From the NCBI GenBank assembly GCA_950022295.1, contig OX465600.1, forward strand, positions 206,551,782-206,615,781: DNA of 64,000 nucleotides, written 5' to 3'. A program made the translations under genes and the position numbers. The DNA is from Bromus sterilis (taxonomy: Eukaryota > Streptophyta > Magnoliopsida > Poales > Poaceae). Every line of letters begins with the position of its first letter. Position 1 is the first letter of the stretch. The notes beneath the pieces were generated by a model that was given only the letters and a program-made list of their open reading frames with translations, ran no database searches and was not told where the DNA came from. Of the stretch, positions 46,139 through 56,181 are shown piece by piece.

Positions 46139-47759
46139 TGATACGTCCAAAACGTATCTATAATTTCTGCTTGCTCCATGCATGTTTTGTGTGATATTGC
46201 TATGATCCAGATACACTTTCATACACTTTTGATCATATTTGGACTAACCTATTAACTTAGTGCACCCCAGTGCCAGTTCCTGTTTTCTGCTTTTTTTCTA
46301 TTTCAGTTTTCCCCAATATAAAAAGTGCAAGAAAAATTCCGGGAAAATTACAGGAAAAATCAGCGTACAGGAAGCTTAGCGAAGAGCCCGAGAGGGGCTA
46401 GAGGGGAGCCATGGGGGCCAAGCGGCCACCTGGCGCGGCCCCACCCCTGGCCGCGCCAGGGGGGCGGCTGGGGCCCCTGGTCCACCTCTGGCTGCCCCCC
46501 TTTGCCTATTTATTCTCCATCATGGGGAAACCCCGAAGACAGAACCCTATTTCGCAAACTCGCCTCTGTTCAGCCGCTGCCGCGCTTCCGAGATCGGGAG
46601 CACCAGACTTTTTCCCGGCACCCTGCCGGAGGGAGGATTGACCTCCGGGAGTCTCCTCTCCACCATGGATGCTCCCCGGATGTCTCGTGAGTAGTTTTCC
46701 TTGGACCATGGTTCTGTGATCAATAGCTATGTGATGTTCTCCTCCGCTCTTTGATCTTCATGATTTAGACCTCGTGAGCTGCCCTACATGATCGAGGCAC
46801 TTTTGTAATCTTTCTGCTATTTCTATGCTGAGTTTGATGGGATCTGATGGATTATGAGATTATGTTCAGATTGTGATAGAGTAATATATTTGGTTTTTAT
46901 CTCTTATATTTTTGTTCCTAAGTAATTCTTGCATGTTCTCCGTTGCTGTTTATTGCTTTGGCAAAGTAGTAGGTAGTGACTCCAAGAGGGAACGTTATGC
47001 TCGATTGTGGGTTCATGCCCCCCGATGACACGCGTGAGTGACAGAAACATGAGTCTATGGGATTTGCTGTTGCCACAAGGGGGAAAACAACGGTGCTTGT
47101 CACCGCGGTTGCAAGGATTGTTCACTTTACGCAAAGTGCTTTTTAATGCGGTTGTTTTTTGCTTTGGGTTTACACTTTGGGTGGGGCTCGCAACTTAATA
47201 CCAGCGAGATGTTCTGGATAGATATCTCAAGGTGGATGATTAGTAGTTGAAGCAGTTGGATTACGGTCTACTTATTTTGGCGTACTGACCGTGCTTTTGA
47301 GCCTCTTCCTTTCTTTTGTAGCATAGTTAGCATTGCGGTGCATTCATAATCCTGTCAATTTCCCTTTTGTAATTTGTTTACCTCGCGTAGCAGTTTTATC
47401 GTCTTTTGTGAGAGAGACATCACTAGCGAACATCATGTATCCCGGTCCATATCCTTATTACTTTTTCCGCGCTATATTTACTTTCCTACTTTTTACTTTT
47501 AGTTGCTATCATTATCCTTTGTGTTTTACCCTTTGTGAACAACAAGACCGGAGAGATTGAAAACCTCTCTGAACTTCGTTGGGAACAAAGTTATCTGTGT
47601 CTGTGTGCAGTTCCACGTCAGTTGCGCTGCTGACACATACTTATCATCTCTGGATTCCTACTGGAGACAAACCTTGGTATCTTCACTGAGGGAAAATTGT
47701 TGCTGCGCTACATCTCAACCTTCCACTTGGGGTAACCAACGCAGGGCGAGAAGCCATCA
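46139..47759 (+). repeat. 5' LTR of element D
   Basis: From TGATACGTCC to AGAAGCCATCA. A G+C-rich block (46380-46500) is followed by TATTTATT at 46507, a likely core promoter. Open frames inside it are mirrored in the 3' copy but are not recognisable proteins. Confidence 0.95.
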
Positions 47760-47769
47760 AGCGAATTTC

Positions 47770-47787
47770 TGGCGCCGTTGCCGGGGA
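47770..47787 (+). promoter_or_regulatory. tRNA-Asp primer-binding site of element D
   Basis: TGGCGCCGTTGCCGGGGA, a perfect complement to the 3' end of plant tRNA-Asp, ten bases after the LTR. Minus-strand synthesis starts here. Confidence 0.92.
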
Positions 47788-47910
47788 CTCCAAGTGCTAA
47801 GATAGGGGAGTTGCACACTACCCTTTACCTTTGTTTTTTAGTCTTGTTAGTTTACCTTTCAGTTTTTATCTTTGTGTCTTTTATCAAAAATTACAAAAAA
47901 ATCTGCCACA

Positions 47911-48466
47911 CTAGCACACTTAATCTTGCCTTCACGGAGCATATCACAAATGCTCTCATCAAAGCTAGGGAGGAGAAGCTTAGAGTAGAATCCTCCATAC
48001 ATAGGAAGCTAGATGATGGTTGGGACCCTATGATCAAAATTAAATTAAATAACTTCTCTTGCTATGCTTTATGTGATGTTGGAGCTAGTACCTCCGTTAT
48101 GCCCAAAAGAATATTTGATATGTTTGAATTGAAGCCCTTTGAGCCTTGTTCTTTTGGTGTTCGTCTTGTTGATTCTTCCGTAAACAAACCTTTGGGGAAG
48201 ATCGACAATGTTCTTATCATTGTCAATGACAACTATGTTCCCGTTGATTTTATTGTATGGATATAGAGTGTGAACCTTTGTGTCCGATTATTTTGGGACG
48301 TCCTTTTCTTCGCATCGTTGGTGCGGTTATTGACATGAAAGAGGGGAATATAAAATTCCAATTCCCATTCAAAAAGGTGATGGAACACTTCCGTAGAAAT
48401 AAAATCAAGTTACCTTTTGAGTCCGTTACACGGGCTAGTTATTCTCTTTCTCTTGATAAAACTTGA
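47911..48466 (+). pseudogene. Element D gag-protease remnant (aspartic protease-like)
   Basis: A frame from about 47911 carries IKAREEKLRVESSIHRKLDD, then the retropepsin-like core (YALCDVGASTSVMPKRIF; the active-site loop reads DVGA where most have DSGA or DTGA). VNKPLGKIDNVLIIVNDNYV follows, and, after a one-base frameshift at about 48257, DIECEPLCPIILGRPFL and VIDMKEGNIKFQFPF to a TGA at 48464. The GRPFL block is the second conserved protease motif. Most of gag is absent and no RT follows. It stays close to open, but with a Val at the usual Ser/Thr position activity is doubtful. Confidence 0.75.
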
Positions 48467-51261
48467 TTCTTCTTTTTTCATCATGCCTAGCTTAAAGGCA
48501 TAAAAGAAAGCTCTTTCGGGAGGCAGCCCGCAACGAATTTAGGTTTTTTATTTTTGCTTTTGTTGCGTCTTGATGATTTTTACTACTGTAGCAACATCAT
48601 TGTATCTTTATTTTTCAACTTTGTGCCAAGTTATAGCCTCTTACGGCAAGGGAAGTAAAAGTTGTGACATGCTGTCGAGAAAATAGATTCTGTCCTTGTG
48701 ACCAGAAAAATTCCAGAAAAATCTCAGTTTATATTTTTGAGCTGAAATGTTTACACAGGATGGTCTATACAATTACGAAACTTCCGTATGTTCTGATTTT
48801 TTTTATTTGAGTTGCAGAAGTGCCCCTAAAAAATTCTTTACTACCTGCTGTTCTGTTTTTCACAGATTCTGCCACGTTTTGTCTCTCCTAACTTTTGCAA
48901 ACCTTAAGCTTGCTTTTTCATGGCAAAAACTTTTTGGCACTCTTGAGAAACAGTAGATTTTCAAGAATATCTTTATATCCAGTGGACAATTTTTATTTTA
49001 TTAAGGGTACTAACCTCTCTAATCAGCTTATGATGAGTTATCTATGAAGTGAGTTTTCAAGTGTGCAATGGAAGATGATGAAAGAAGATCCAGGAGTGTC
49101 AAGCGCTCAAGCTTGGGGATGCCCCCATGCATCCCCAATAAATATTCAAGGAGACTCAAGCGTCTAAGCTTGGGGATGCCCCCATGCATCCCCTTCTCCA
49201 TCAAGAATCGTCAGTCCGTCCTTCATCTCACTATATTTTTATCATTTCATGCGTTATGTGCTATGCTTGGAGCGTCTCGCTCTTAGGTTTTATTTTTAGT
49301 TTTCTTTAGCTTTGCTTGCTATTCATAACAAGTTAGATCCTGTCTTACTTTGTGTGGGAGAGGAACACTCTCCACTTTCAAATCTAGAACACATCATAGG
49401 ATTTTTCCTGCTGATCTTTTTGCTGTTGTGTGTTCTTTATCTTTTCATAGCTACTGCCATGTTTAGTTTTAGTCTTAGTTTGTATTTAGCAAGAGCCTTG
49501 GATTTTGTTTAGTTTCTTGGTGGAAATCTTTTTAGTTTTCATGTTTATCTTTTTAAAGAGAGTTGGTTGTTGCACTGAGTTGTGGCTTGTCTTGAGAGTA
49601 GGTAATTGAGGTTGCTATTTTCTTCTAGTAGTAACTTGCAATAGTTTTGAGGTATTGATGTGAGTAATTTTGAACTTTTGGTGTCGTATTTTGGGACATC
49701 CGTGTGTATTTTCAAAACCTACAAAACTAGTTGAGAAATCTAGATACTAGATGGATCTCTAACCTCTAGGGTTGGAATATATAGAGTACCCTCATGTACC
49801 ATGGGTCGAGGATGCGCAAGGATAACCAAACCCCCATACACTCCTCCTCGGGGTACTTGTCTCTTTGTGAACCTCCTTATTAGATTGAGAGTTACCGATA
49901 ATAAGTGCATGAGTTCTTCGGACTAATGTAAGTATTGAAAGTTGACACTTCCACCTTCCCATATTTTTCTAGCCTCTCCCGTACCGTGCATTGCCTTCTT
50001 CTCATTCCGAGAGTTGGTGTCCACCTTCGCCGGTACATCCAAACCCTTGGCATGATACGCTCTGTCATCATAAGCCTCCTTATATCTTTCCTCAAAAAAT
50101 CCACCATACCTACCTATCAAATCATTTCCATAGCCTTTCCGAGATATATTGCCATGCAACATCCACCTCTTCATGACTTGATCTTCATGTCATACATGTT
50201 CCTGCTACACTGACAGCGACATACATTGCATACATAATGATAGTTACATCTTCTTTATGATTTTGAGTACCTTGTAAAGTGTGAAAGATCTCCTTTACCT
50301 TCTTGTAAAATAGAGTGTTGCCCTTAAGTGAGGAAAAGATCCCAAAGTGGACACAATAAAAGATCCCAAAGAGGACAAATGAGAGTTCAATAGAAATAGC
50401 CATTGAGGCCATAAAAAAATACAAAAAAATAGAAAAAAGAGAAAAATAAATAAAAAGAGAAAAAGGGGCAAAACTACTATCCTTTTGAGAGATCCACACT
50501 AGTACTCCCTTTATATCCTTGTACTCCATAGAGATGATCATTATGCATATAGCTATGTGGGGACCTTCACACTATAGAACTTGGCTTGCATATTCCAGGG
50601 ATGAGCCTCCTTAAATGAGCTCTAGGTCTTCATGAGCGAGCAAGTTAGATGCACCCCCACTAGTTCCTTTGGAGAGCTTCCTAGCTCGTATGTGCATCCG
50701 TTTCATGGCAATCCCTACTCCTCACATCATATCTATCATTTGGCATATCTTGCCTATGATTGTCCTCATTGATGTGATCCTTTCTCATCCTTTTTGTCTT
50801 CCTCCTCTGTACTTCTCTCTTTGCCATCGTAAGTGTCAACTCTCGTGCTTACGCTCATCCATTGCATGAGTGCTCAAAATATCGAAAAGGAGTGGATCAA
50901 ATTGACTTGTACCTGGCTAGTGGTCTGGGGATGAGTCAAGATAAGATTCCAAAGAGGACCAAGTGTGAAACTTTAGTAGATTGAGTTCTCAACACAAAAA
51001 ATACTTTTTCTCGTATTCCCTATCCCCCTTCTTGCACGCAAACACCATTTGGAGACATTCGAGTCACGGACAGCGAGAGCTCTTGCACCTAATGTTCTTT
51101 TGTTACTTGTTTCAATGCTAATATAGACTCTTGCATGTTATGACTTGAATTGAATCTCTAACCTTGATTGCTTTACTTTTCAAAGTTCTTTTATGGTTGC
51201 TAGCATGTCAATACAGAAATTATGCTGTTATCATTTACCTACTTGAGGACGAGCAGGAATT
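48467..51261. other. Non-coding 3' half of element D
   Basis: About 2.8 kb without a credible gene. It is homologous in order and content to 60900-63811 of element E, for example GGGAGGCAGCCCGCAACG near 48520, the paired TTGGGGATGC..GCATCCCC hairpins at 49113-49193, the CCTCCTCGGGGTACTTGTC stretch near 49845, and the AAGAGGACAAATGAGAG stretch near 50370. Conservation of a non-coding block in two families suggests a packaging or structural role, or simply common descent. Confidence 0.65.
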
Positions 51262-51274
51262 AAGCTTGGGATGT
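51262..51274 (+). promoter_or_regulatory. Polypurine tract of element D
   Basis: AAGCTTGGGATGT immediately before the 3' LTR. The same AAGCTTGGGG-type tract precedes the LTRs of C and E. Here one G is missing. Confidence 0.7.
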
Positions 51275-52897
51275 TGATACGTCCAAAACGTATCTATAAT
51301 TTTTGCTTGCTCCATGCATGTTTTGTGTGATATTGCTATGATCTAGATACAGTTTCATACACTTTTGATCATATTTCGACTAACCTATTAACTCAGTGCA
51401 CCCCAGTGCCAGTTCCTTTTTTCTGCTGTTTTTCCATTTCAGTTTTCCCCCATATAAAAAGTGCCAGAAAAATTCCGGGAAAAATACAGGAAAAATCAGC
51501 GCGCAGGAAGCTTCACGAAGAACCCGAGAGGGGCCAGAGGGAAGCCAGGGGGGCCAGGCGGCCACCCGGCGCGGCCCCAGCCCTGCCCGCGCCAGGGGGG
51601 CGCCTGGGGCCCCTGGTCGAACTCTGGCTGCCCCCCTTCGCCTATTTATTTTCCGTCACGGGGAAACTCCGAAGACAGAACCCTATTTCGCAAACTCGCC
51701 TCTGTTCCGCCGCCGCCGCGCTTCCGAGATCGGGAGCACCAGAAGACCTCTTCCCGGCACCCTGCCATAGGGAGGATTGACCTCCGGGATTCTCCTCTCC
51801 ACCATGGATGCTCCCCGGATGTCTCGTGAGTAGTTTTCCTTGGACCATGGGTCTGTGATCAATAGCTATGTGATGTTCTCCTCCGCTCTTTGATCTTCAT
51901 GGTTTAGACCTCGTGAGCTGCCCTACATGATCGAGGCACTTTTGTAATCTTTCTGCTATTTCTATGCTGAGTTTGATGGGATCTGATGGATTGTGAGATT
52001 ATGTTCAGATTGTGATAGAGTAATATATTTGGTTTTTATCTCTTATATTTTTGTTCCTAAGTAATTCTTGCATGTTCTCCGTTGCTGTTTATTGCTTTGG
52101 CCAAGTAGTAGGTAGTGTCTCCAAGAGGGAACATTATGCTCGATTGTGTGTTCATGCCCCCCAATGACACGCTTGAGTGACAGAAACATGAGTGTAGGGG
52201 ATGTGCTGTTGCCACAAGGGGGAAAACAACGGTGTTTGTAACCGTGGTTGCAAGGATTGTTTACTTTACGCAAAGTGCTTTTTAATGCAGTTGTCTGTTG
52301 CTTTGGGTTTACACTTTGGGTGGGGCTCGCAACTTAATACCAGCGAGATGTTCTGGATAGATATCTCAAGGTGGATGATTAGTAGTAGATGCAGTTGGAT
52401 TACGGTCTACTTATTTGGCGTATTGCCCGTGCTTTTGAGCCTCTTCCTTTCTTTTGTAGCATAGTTAGCATTGCAGTGCGTTCATAATCCTGTCAATTGC
52501 CCTTCTGTAATTTGTTTACCTCGCGTAGCAGTTTTATCGTCTTTTGGGAGAGAGACATCACTAGTGAACATCACGTTTCCCGGTCCATATTATTATTACT
52601 GTTTCCACGCTATATTTACTTTCCTGCTTTTTACTTTTAGTTGCTATCATTATCCTTTGTGTTTTACCCTTTGTGAACAACAAGACCGGAGAGATTGACA
52701 ACCTCTCTGAACTTCGTTGGGAACAATGTTATCTGTGTCTGTGTGCAGGTCCACATCAGTTGCGCCGCTGACACCTACTTATCATCTCTGGAGTCCTACT
52801 GGAAAAAAACCTTGGTATCTTCACTAAGGGAAACTTGCTACTGCGCTACATGTCAACCTTCCACTTGGTGTAACCAACGAAAGGCGAGAAGCCATCA
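51275..52897 (+). repeat. 3' LTR of element D
   Basis: Starts TGATACGTCCAAAACG and ends GCCATCA, followed by ATAAC. It matches the 5' LTR along its whole length with a modest number of substitutions, so D is younger than C, whose LTRs differ more by eye. Confidence 0.95.
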
Positions 52898-52902
52898 ATA
52901 AC

Positions 52903-53118
52903 CCCATGGAGGGGGTTGTGCCCGACGAGGTGGAGCATGGTGAGTTCCCACCTTTCCAGGGAGAGACCTTCGCCGAGCATGGCGAGGGATCTTCTTCCGC
53001 TTGGAGCGCAGGACCTTCCTCATGGGAGGACCCGAGGACTTCGGTGTACGCACCGGAGGGCTCATACGACTCCTGGACTTACCATTACCCCGGAGCAGGA
53101 GGCTCCTGGGGGCAGTAG
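52903..53118 (+). pseudogene. Post-pol Athila-type ORF of element C, 3' segment
   Basis: Leaving out element D and one ATAAC copy, the frame of the segment ending at 46138 continues here without a stop. About 71 codons, acidic and Ser/Gly/Trp-rich (EVEHGEFPPFQGETF; SYDSWTYHYPGAGGSWGQ), end at TAG 53116. The whole ORF was thus about 390 codons. The tail has no membrane helix. Confidence 0.65.
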
Positions 53119-54810
53119 CTTCTACCAACTTAGGCCAAAAGCCTAAGCTTGGGGGAGTACATGCCCTTCTCACTTTTCCATTGTATTATCCATTTTATTT
53201 TATTTTTGTTTTTGATCTTTTTTAAGTTTTTGCCCGTTCTTCTTTGTTCTTTTAATTTGCAAAAACAACAAAAATATTTCTCTTTTCTTTTCTTTAGTTT
53301 AACCTTTGAAAAACCCAAAAATATTTCCTTTATCTCGTTAGTGTTCTTTGTTTTCACAGTTCAGCTCGAGTCCGTGATGGCATTTGATTATATATTTCCC
53401 ACGTTCGGTCGTGCAAGTGACAAGGCATTAATCACGAAGATCGACGGAAGGGAAGCAACAAGGAAAACCGGTATGAACTCTTCTTGTTTCTACTTTTGTA
53501 CATATGCCTGAACTTATGATCTAGAGACCAGCTTGTAGCGACATAGTGCTATGTTTACAATGCTTTCCCAGTGTTCATGATTTCTTTGTGGCTGATCTCA
53601 AATAGCTAGAGTGCATAATATGTTGTTGGATTGATTTACATGCATTGCTTTGTTCATGGTTTGGCATATTGAAGTGGTATTTCCCTTCGGAGAATTCTTG
53701 GATTGACTTGGCACATGTTCACACATTTTTATGACTAAAATGTCTATCATGCCTTGATGACCTTTTTATTTCAGAATAGTCATATCACTTTCATGCCCGA
53801 TTCTATGTTACTTTGTCTCTTTGCATGATTATGACAATTATTGCTCTCTAGTTGGTCGCTTCCCAGTCTTTTGCTAGCCTTCGCTCACACTAAGCGGAAT
53901 TCTGCTTGTGTATCCAAACTCCTTTTCAAACCAGTCATGAGGGAAAATCAGTATCTACCATGCCAAAAATATTTTGACGGAAGTTTTAACTAGTCAATAA
54001 AAAAATGAGAGTTACACCTCCCCCATACTTGATGATGGAATGAAATGGACCAAATGCTGCTTATGATAGATGGAACGATACCCTCCTTCCATACTTGAGG
54101 GAAAATGAATGGTTCCATAGACCATCAAAGGATTTATGGATAAGGGAACAAGTGTAAGAAAAAAGCATTAATATGGTTGGCATGGGAGATATTCAGAGAC
54201 CATTACTGTTCAACGTTGACTGGAAAGTTGCACTTCTCAAAAGAACTTTGTCTCTGTTTTCAAAACCAAGAGCTCTGGCACATGTTTAGTCATTGCTTCC
54301 TTTCACGGGTTTTCAATCTTGCCATAAAAAATCCACGGTTCGAGAGTCTCACCTTCTTTCTTTAAAGCACCAACTATTGAGAGCATAATTGTCATTCTTA
54401 GTGTAACATGCATTGTCCCAAAGTATTACATTGTCTTCTGCAAGCTTGTTATATGGCTAGTCTGAAATTCTTAGTTCTAGTATCCTTTAAAACTCCGGAG
54501 GAGTTTCTGCATTTATGTTTTGCTTCACTCATGGAGGCTAGCAAGATACCACTCTGATATGTTCAGGCTATGTGCATTGTGATCATGTCTTGATTTTCGG
54601 CAGCATATTGTTTACTCTAGGTTGTTTGTGATTAGTTGCTTGAAAGAAGGATTGCTTCGTGCATTGTCCTCATAGCATTGTTTTGATACTTGCTAAACTC
54701 TTTTCGTAGTACCGGCTTATTTACATCTTAGGAAGCAAAAGATTTTGTCAAAGTTTTCTTTGTTGCGTCCAGTTCGTTGAACTGAATTGCTTGAGGACAA
54801 GCAATAGGCT
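53119..54810. other. Non-coding 3' region of element C
   Basis: A T-rich stretch (53160-53350) and about 1.4 kb of mixed sequence lead to the polypurine tract. The short open frames are not conserved-looking. It includes a second copy of the polypurine tract at 53145-53158. No gene is seen. Confidence 0.6.
53145..53158 (+). promoter_or_regulatory. Internal copy of the polypurine tract of element C
   Basis: AAGCTTGGGGGAGT, identical in all 14 bases to the tract at 54811-54824, 1.67 kb upstream of it and 26 bases after the ORF stop. It could prime a second plus-strand start. Confidence 0.6.
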
Positions 54811-54824
54811 AAGCTTGGGGGAGT
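54811..54824 (+). promoter_or_regulatory. Polypurine tract of element C
   Basis: AAGCTTGGGGGAGT abutting the LTR start TGATATG at 54825. Confidence 0.85.
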
Positions 54825-56181
54825 TGATATGTCTCAAATGTATCTACTTTTCCAAACACTTTTGCTATTGTTATGCCCTCATTCTTGCATGATTTGAACT
54901 AAACTAACCCGGACTGACGCTGTTTTCAGCAGAGCTGCCTGTATGGTTTTCTTGTGCGCAGGAAAATGCATTTTTGGACACCTCAGAAAAATCCCAGAAA
55001 AATACCAGAAAATCCACGCACCAGAAGGAGCCCGAAGCCAGAAGATGGGCCAGAGGGCAGCCAGGGTGGCGTCAGGCGCCCTGTGGGCGCGGCCAGGGGT
55101 GGGGCCGCACCGGGAGGCCGCCTAGGCGACTCCCCGCTCCCCTGGTGCCCTACCTTGCCTCCTATTTATTCCCGTGACGGGGAAACTCTGAAACAGAAGT
55201 CGCTTTTCCAGAACCCATCGCGGAGCCGCCGCCAACCTCTGTTCCTCCTCGGGAGGGCTAATCTGGAGGCTGATTTGGACTCCAGAGAGGGGAGATCGTC
55301 GCCATCGCCATCACCATCACCATCACCAATCCATCCTTCCTCCATGACTTCTCTTCACATGTGTGAGTAATTCCTTGCTGTAGGAAAAGGGGATGGTAGG
55401 GATTGGATGAGATTGATCATGTAATAGTTCGTCAGATTGTAGGGGGCATGTTGCCTATCATCTACTTTGGTGTTTATCATCTTTGCTACACCTTTTTTCT
55501 CTTAATGCTTGTAGCTTTGAGCCCGAGTGCCATGTTTTCATGAGTTTATCTATGCTCGAGATCCTATCTATGAGTTGTATGCACCTATTATGGTCAGGAA
55601 CCGGCAATCCCAAAGGTGACAGCTTGGTACACCAAAGGGGATGGTCCATAATTTCAGGATTCCATGTATCCATTGAGTTTATTGCTTTGTTCCGGTGCTC
55701 TTTGACAAGCGCACCTTAATCTCCATAAGTTCCTTTTGGCCCCGTTCATAGCGGGATGGTAGGACAAAACATGTTGTTCAAGTTCTTATTGCAAGCACGC
55801 ACAACTGCCTATGGGATACATGCCAAGTGTTTGATATTTTCCTAGATGATCATTACTTTTCTGTGTGCCTTGCCCCGTGTTAGAATCTATTACATGTTCA
55901 TTCTTATTCGTGCAGCGCCCAACCTTCCATCTCCCTAGCCTACAATGCTCTAATCCTGCTGGTTACTACTAGTTCACTCTTGTTGTTATCATTATCACTA
56001 TCCTATCACAGTTGCTATTAGTATTTTGTTGCAAGCAAGCATATTTCAGGTGCAGTTGAATTGACAACTCAACTGTCAAAGCTTATAAATACTCTTTGTG
56101 TCCCCTTGTCTCGAATCAATAAATTGGGTTAACTTACCCGCGAGAACACTAAAATCGACCCCCTATAGTTGAGGGTCATCA
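54825..56181 (+). repeat. 3' LTR of element C
   Basis: 1,357 bp from TGATATGTCTC to GAGGGTCATCA. It is the counterpart of 9510-10884, with many scattered substitutions and a few short indels. GCCAT follows as the right target copy. Confidence 0.92.

Larger units (their letters stand above)
46139..52897 (+). mobile_element. Element D: Athila-like non-autonomous LTR retrotransposon, complete
   Basis: Two very similar LTRs (46139-47759 and 51275-52897, 1,621 and 1,623 bp) are flanked by a perfect five-base duplication ATAAC (46134-46138, 52898-52902). A perfect tRNA-Asp primer site, a protease-like remnant, 2.8 kb of non-coding DNA and a polypurine tract lie between. There is no RT, RNase H or integrase, so it must have used enzymes of a relative. 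LTR start TGATACGTCCAAAACGTATC and LTR length resemble Sabrina/WHAM-type elements of Triticeae, which I did not verify. It interrupts element C's post-pol ORF. Confidence 0.95.
9510..56181 (+). mobile_element. Element C: Athila-like LTR retrotransposon, 46.7 kb including nested insertions
   Basis: Both LTRs are present and clearly alike (9510-10884 and 54825-56181). They are flanked by GCCAC and GCCAT, a five-base target duplication with one difference, inside the LTR of element B. Internal order: a primer-binding site for tRNA-Asp, gag N-terminus and core, then a large insertion (F, G, H and I, about 11691-44672), then the post-pol Athila-type ORF split by element D, a non-coding 3' region, the polypurine tract and the 3' LTR. 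No protease, RT or integrase of C itself is present. Either C was a non-autonomous derivative or its pol was lost in the deletion at the 11.69 kb junction. Confidence 0.9.

Noticed and set aside
45185..53118. A host plant gene split by a retrotransposon
   Set aside because: Both halves lie between internal parts and the 3' LTR of element C, in the usual place of an Athila-type post-pol ORF.
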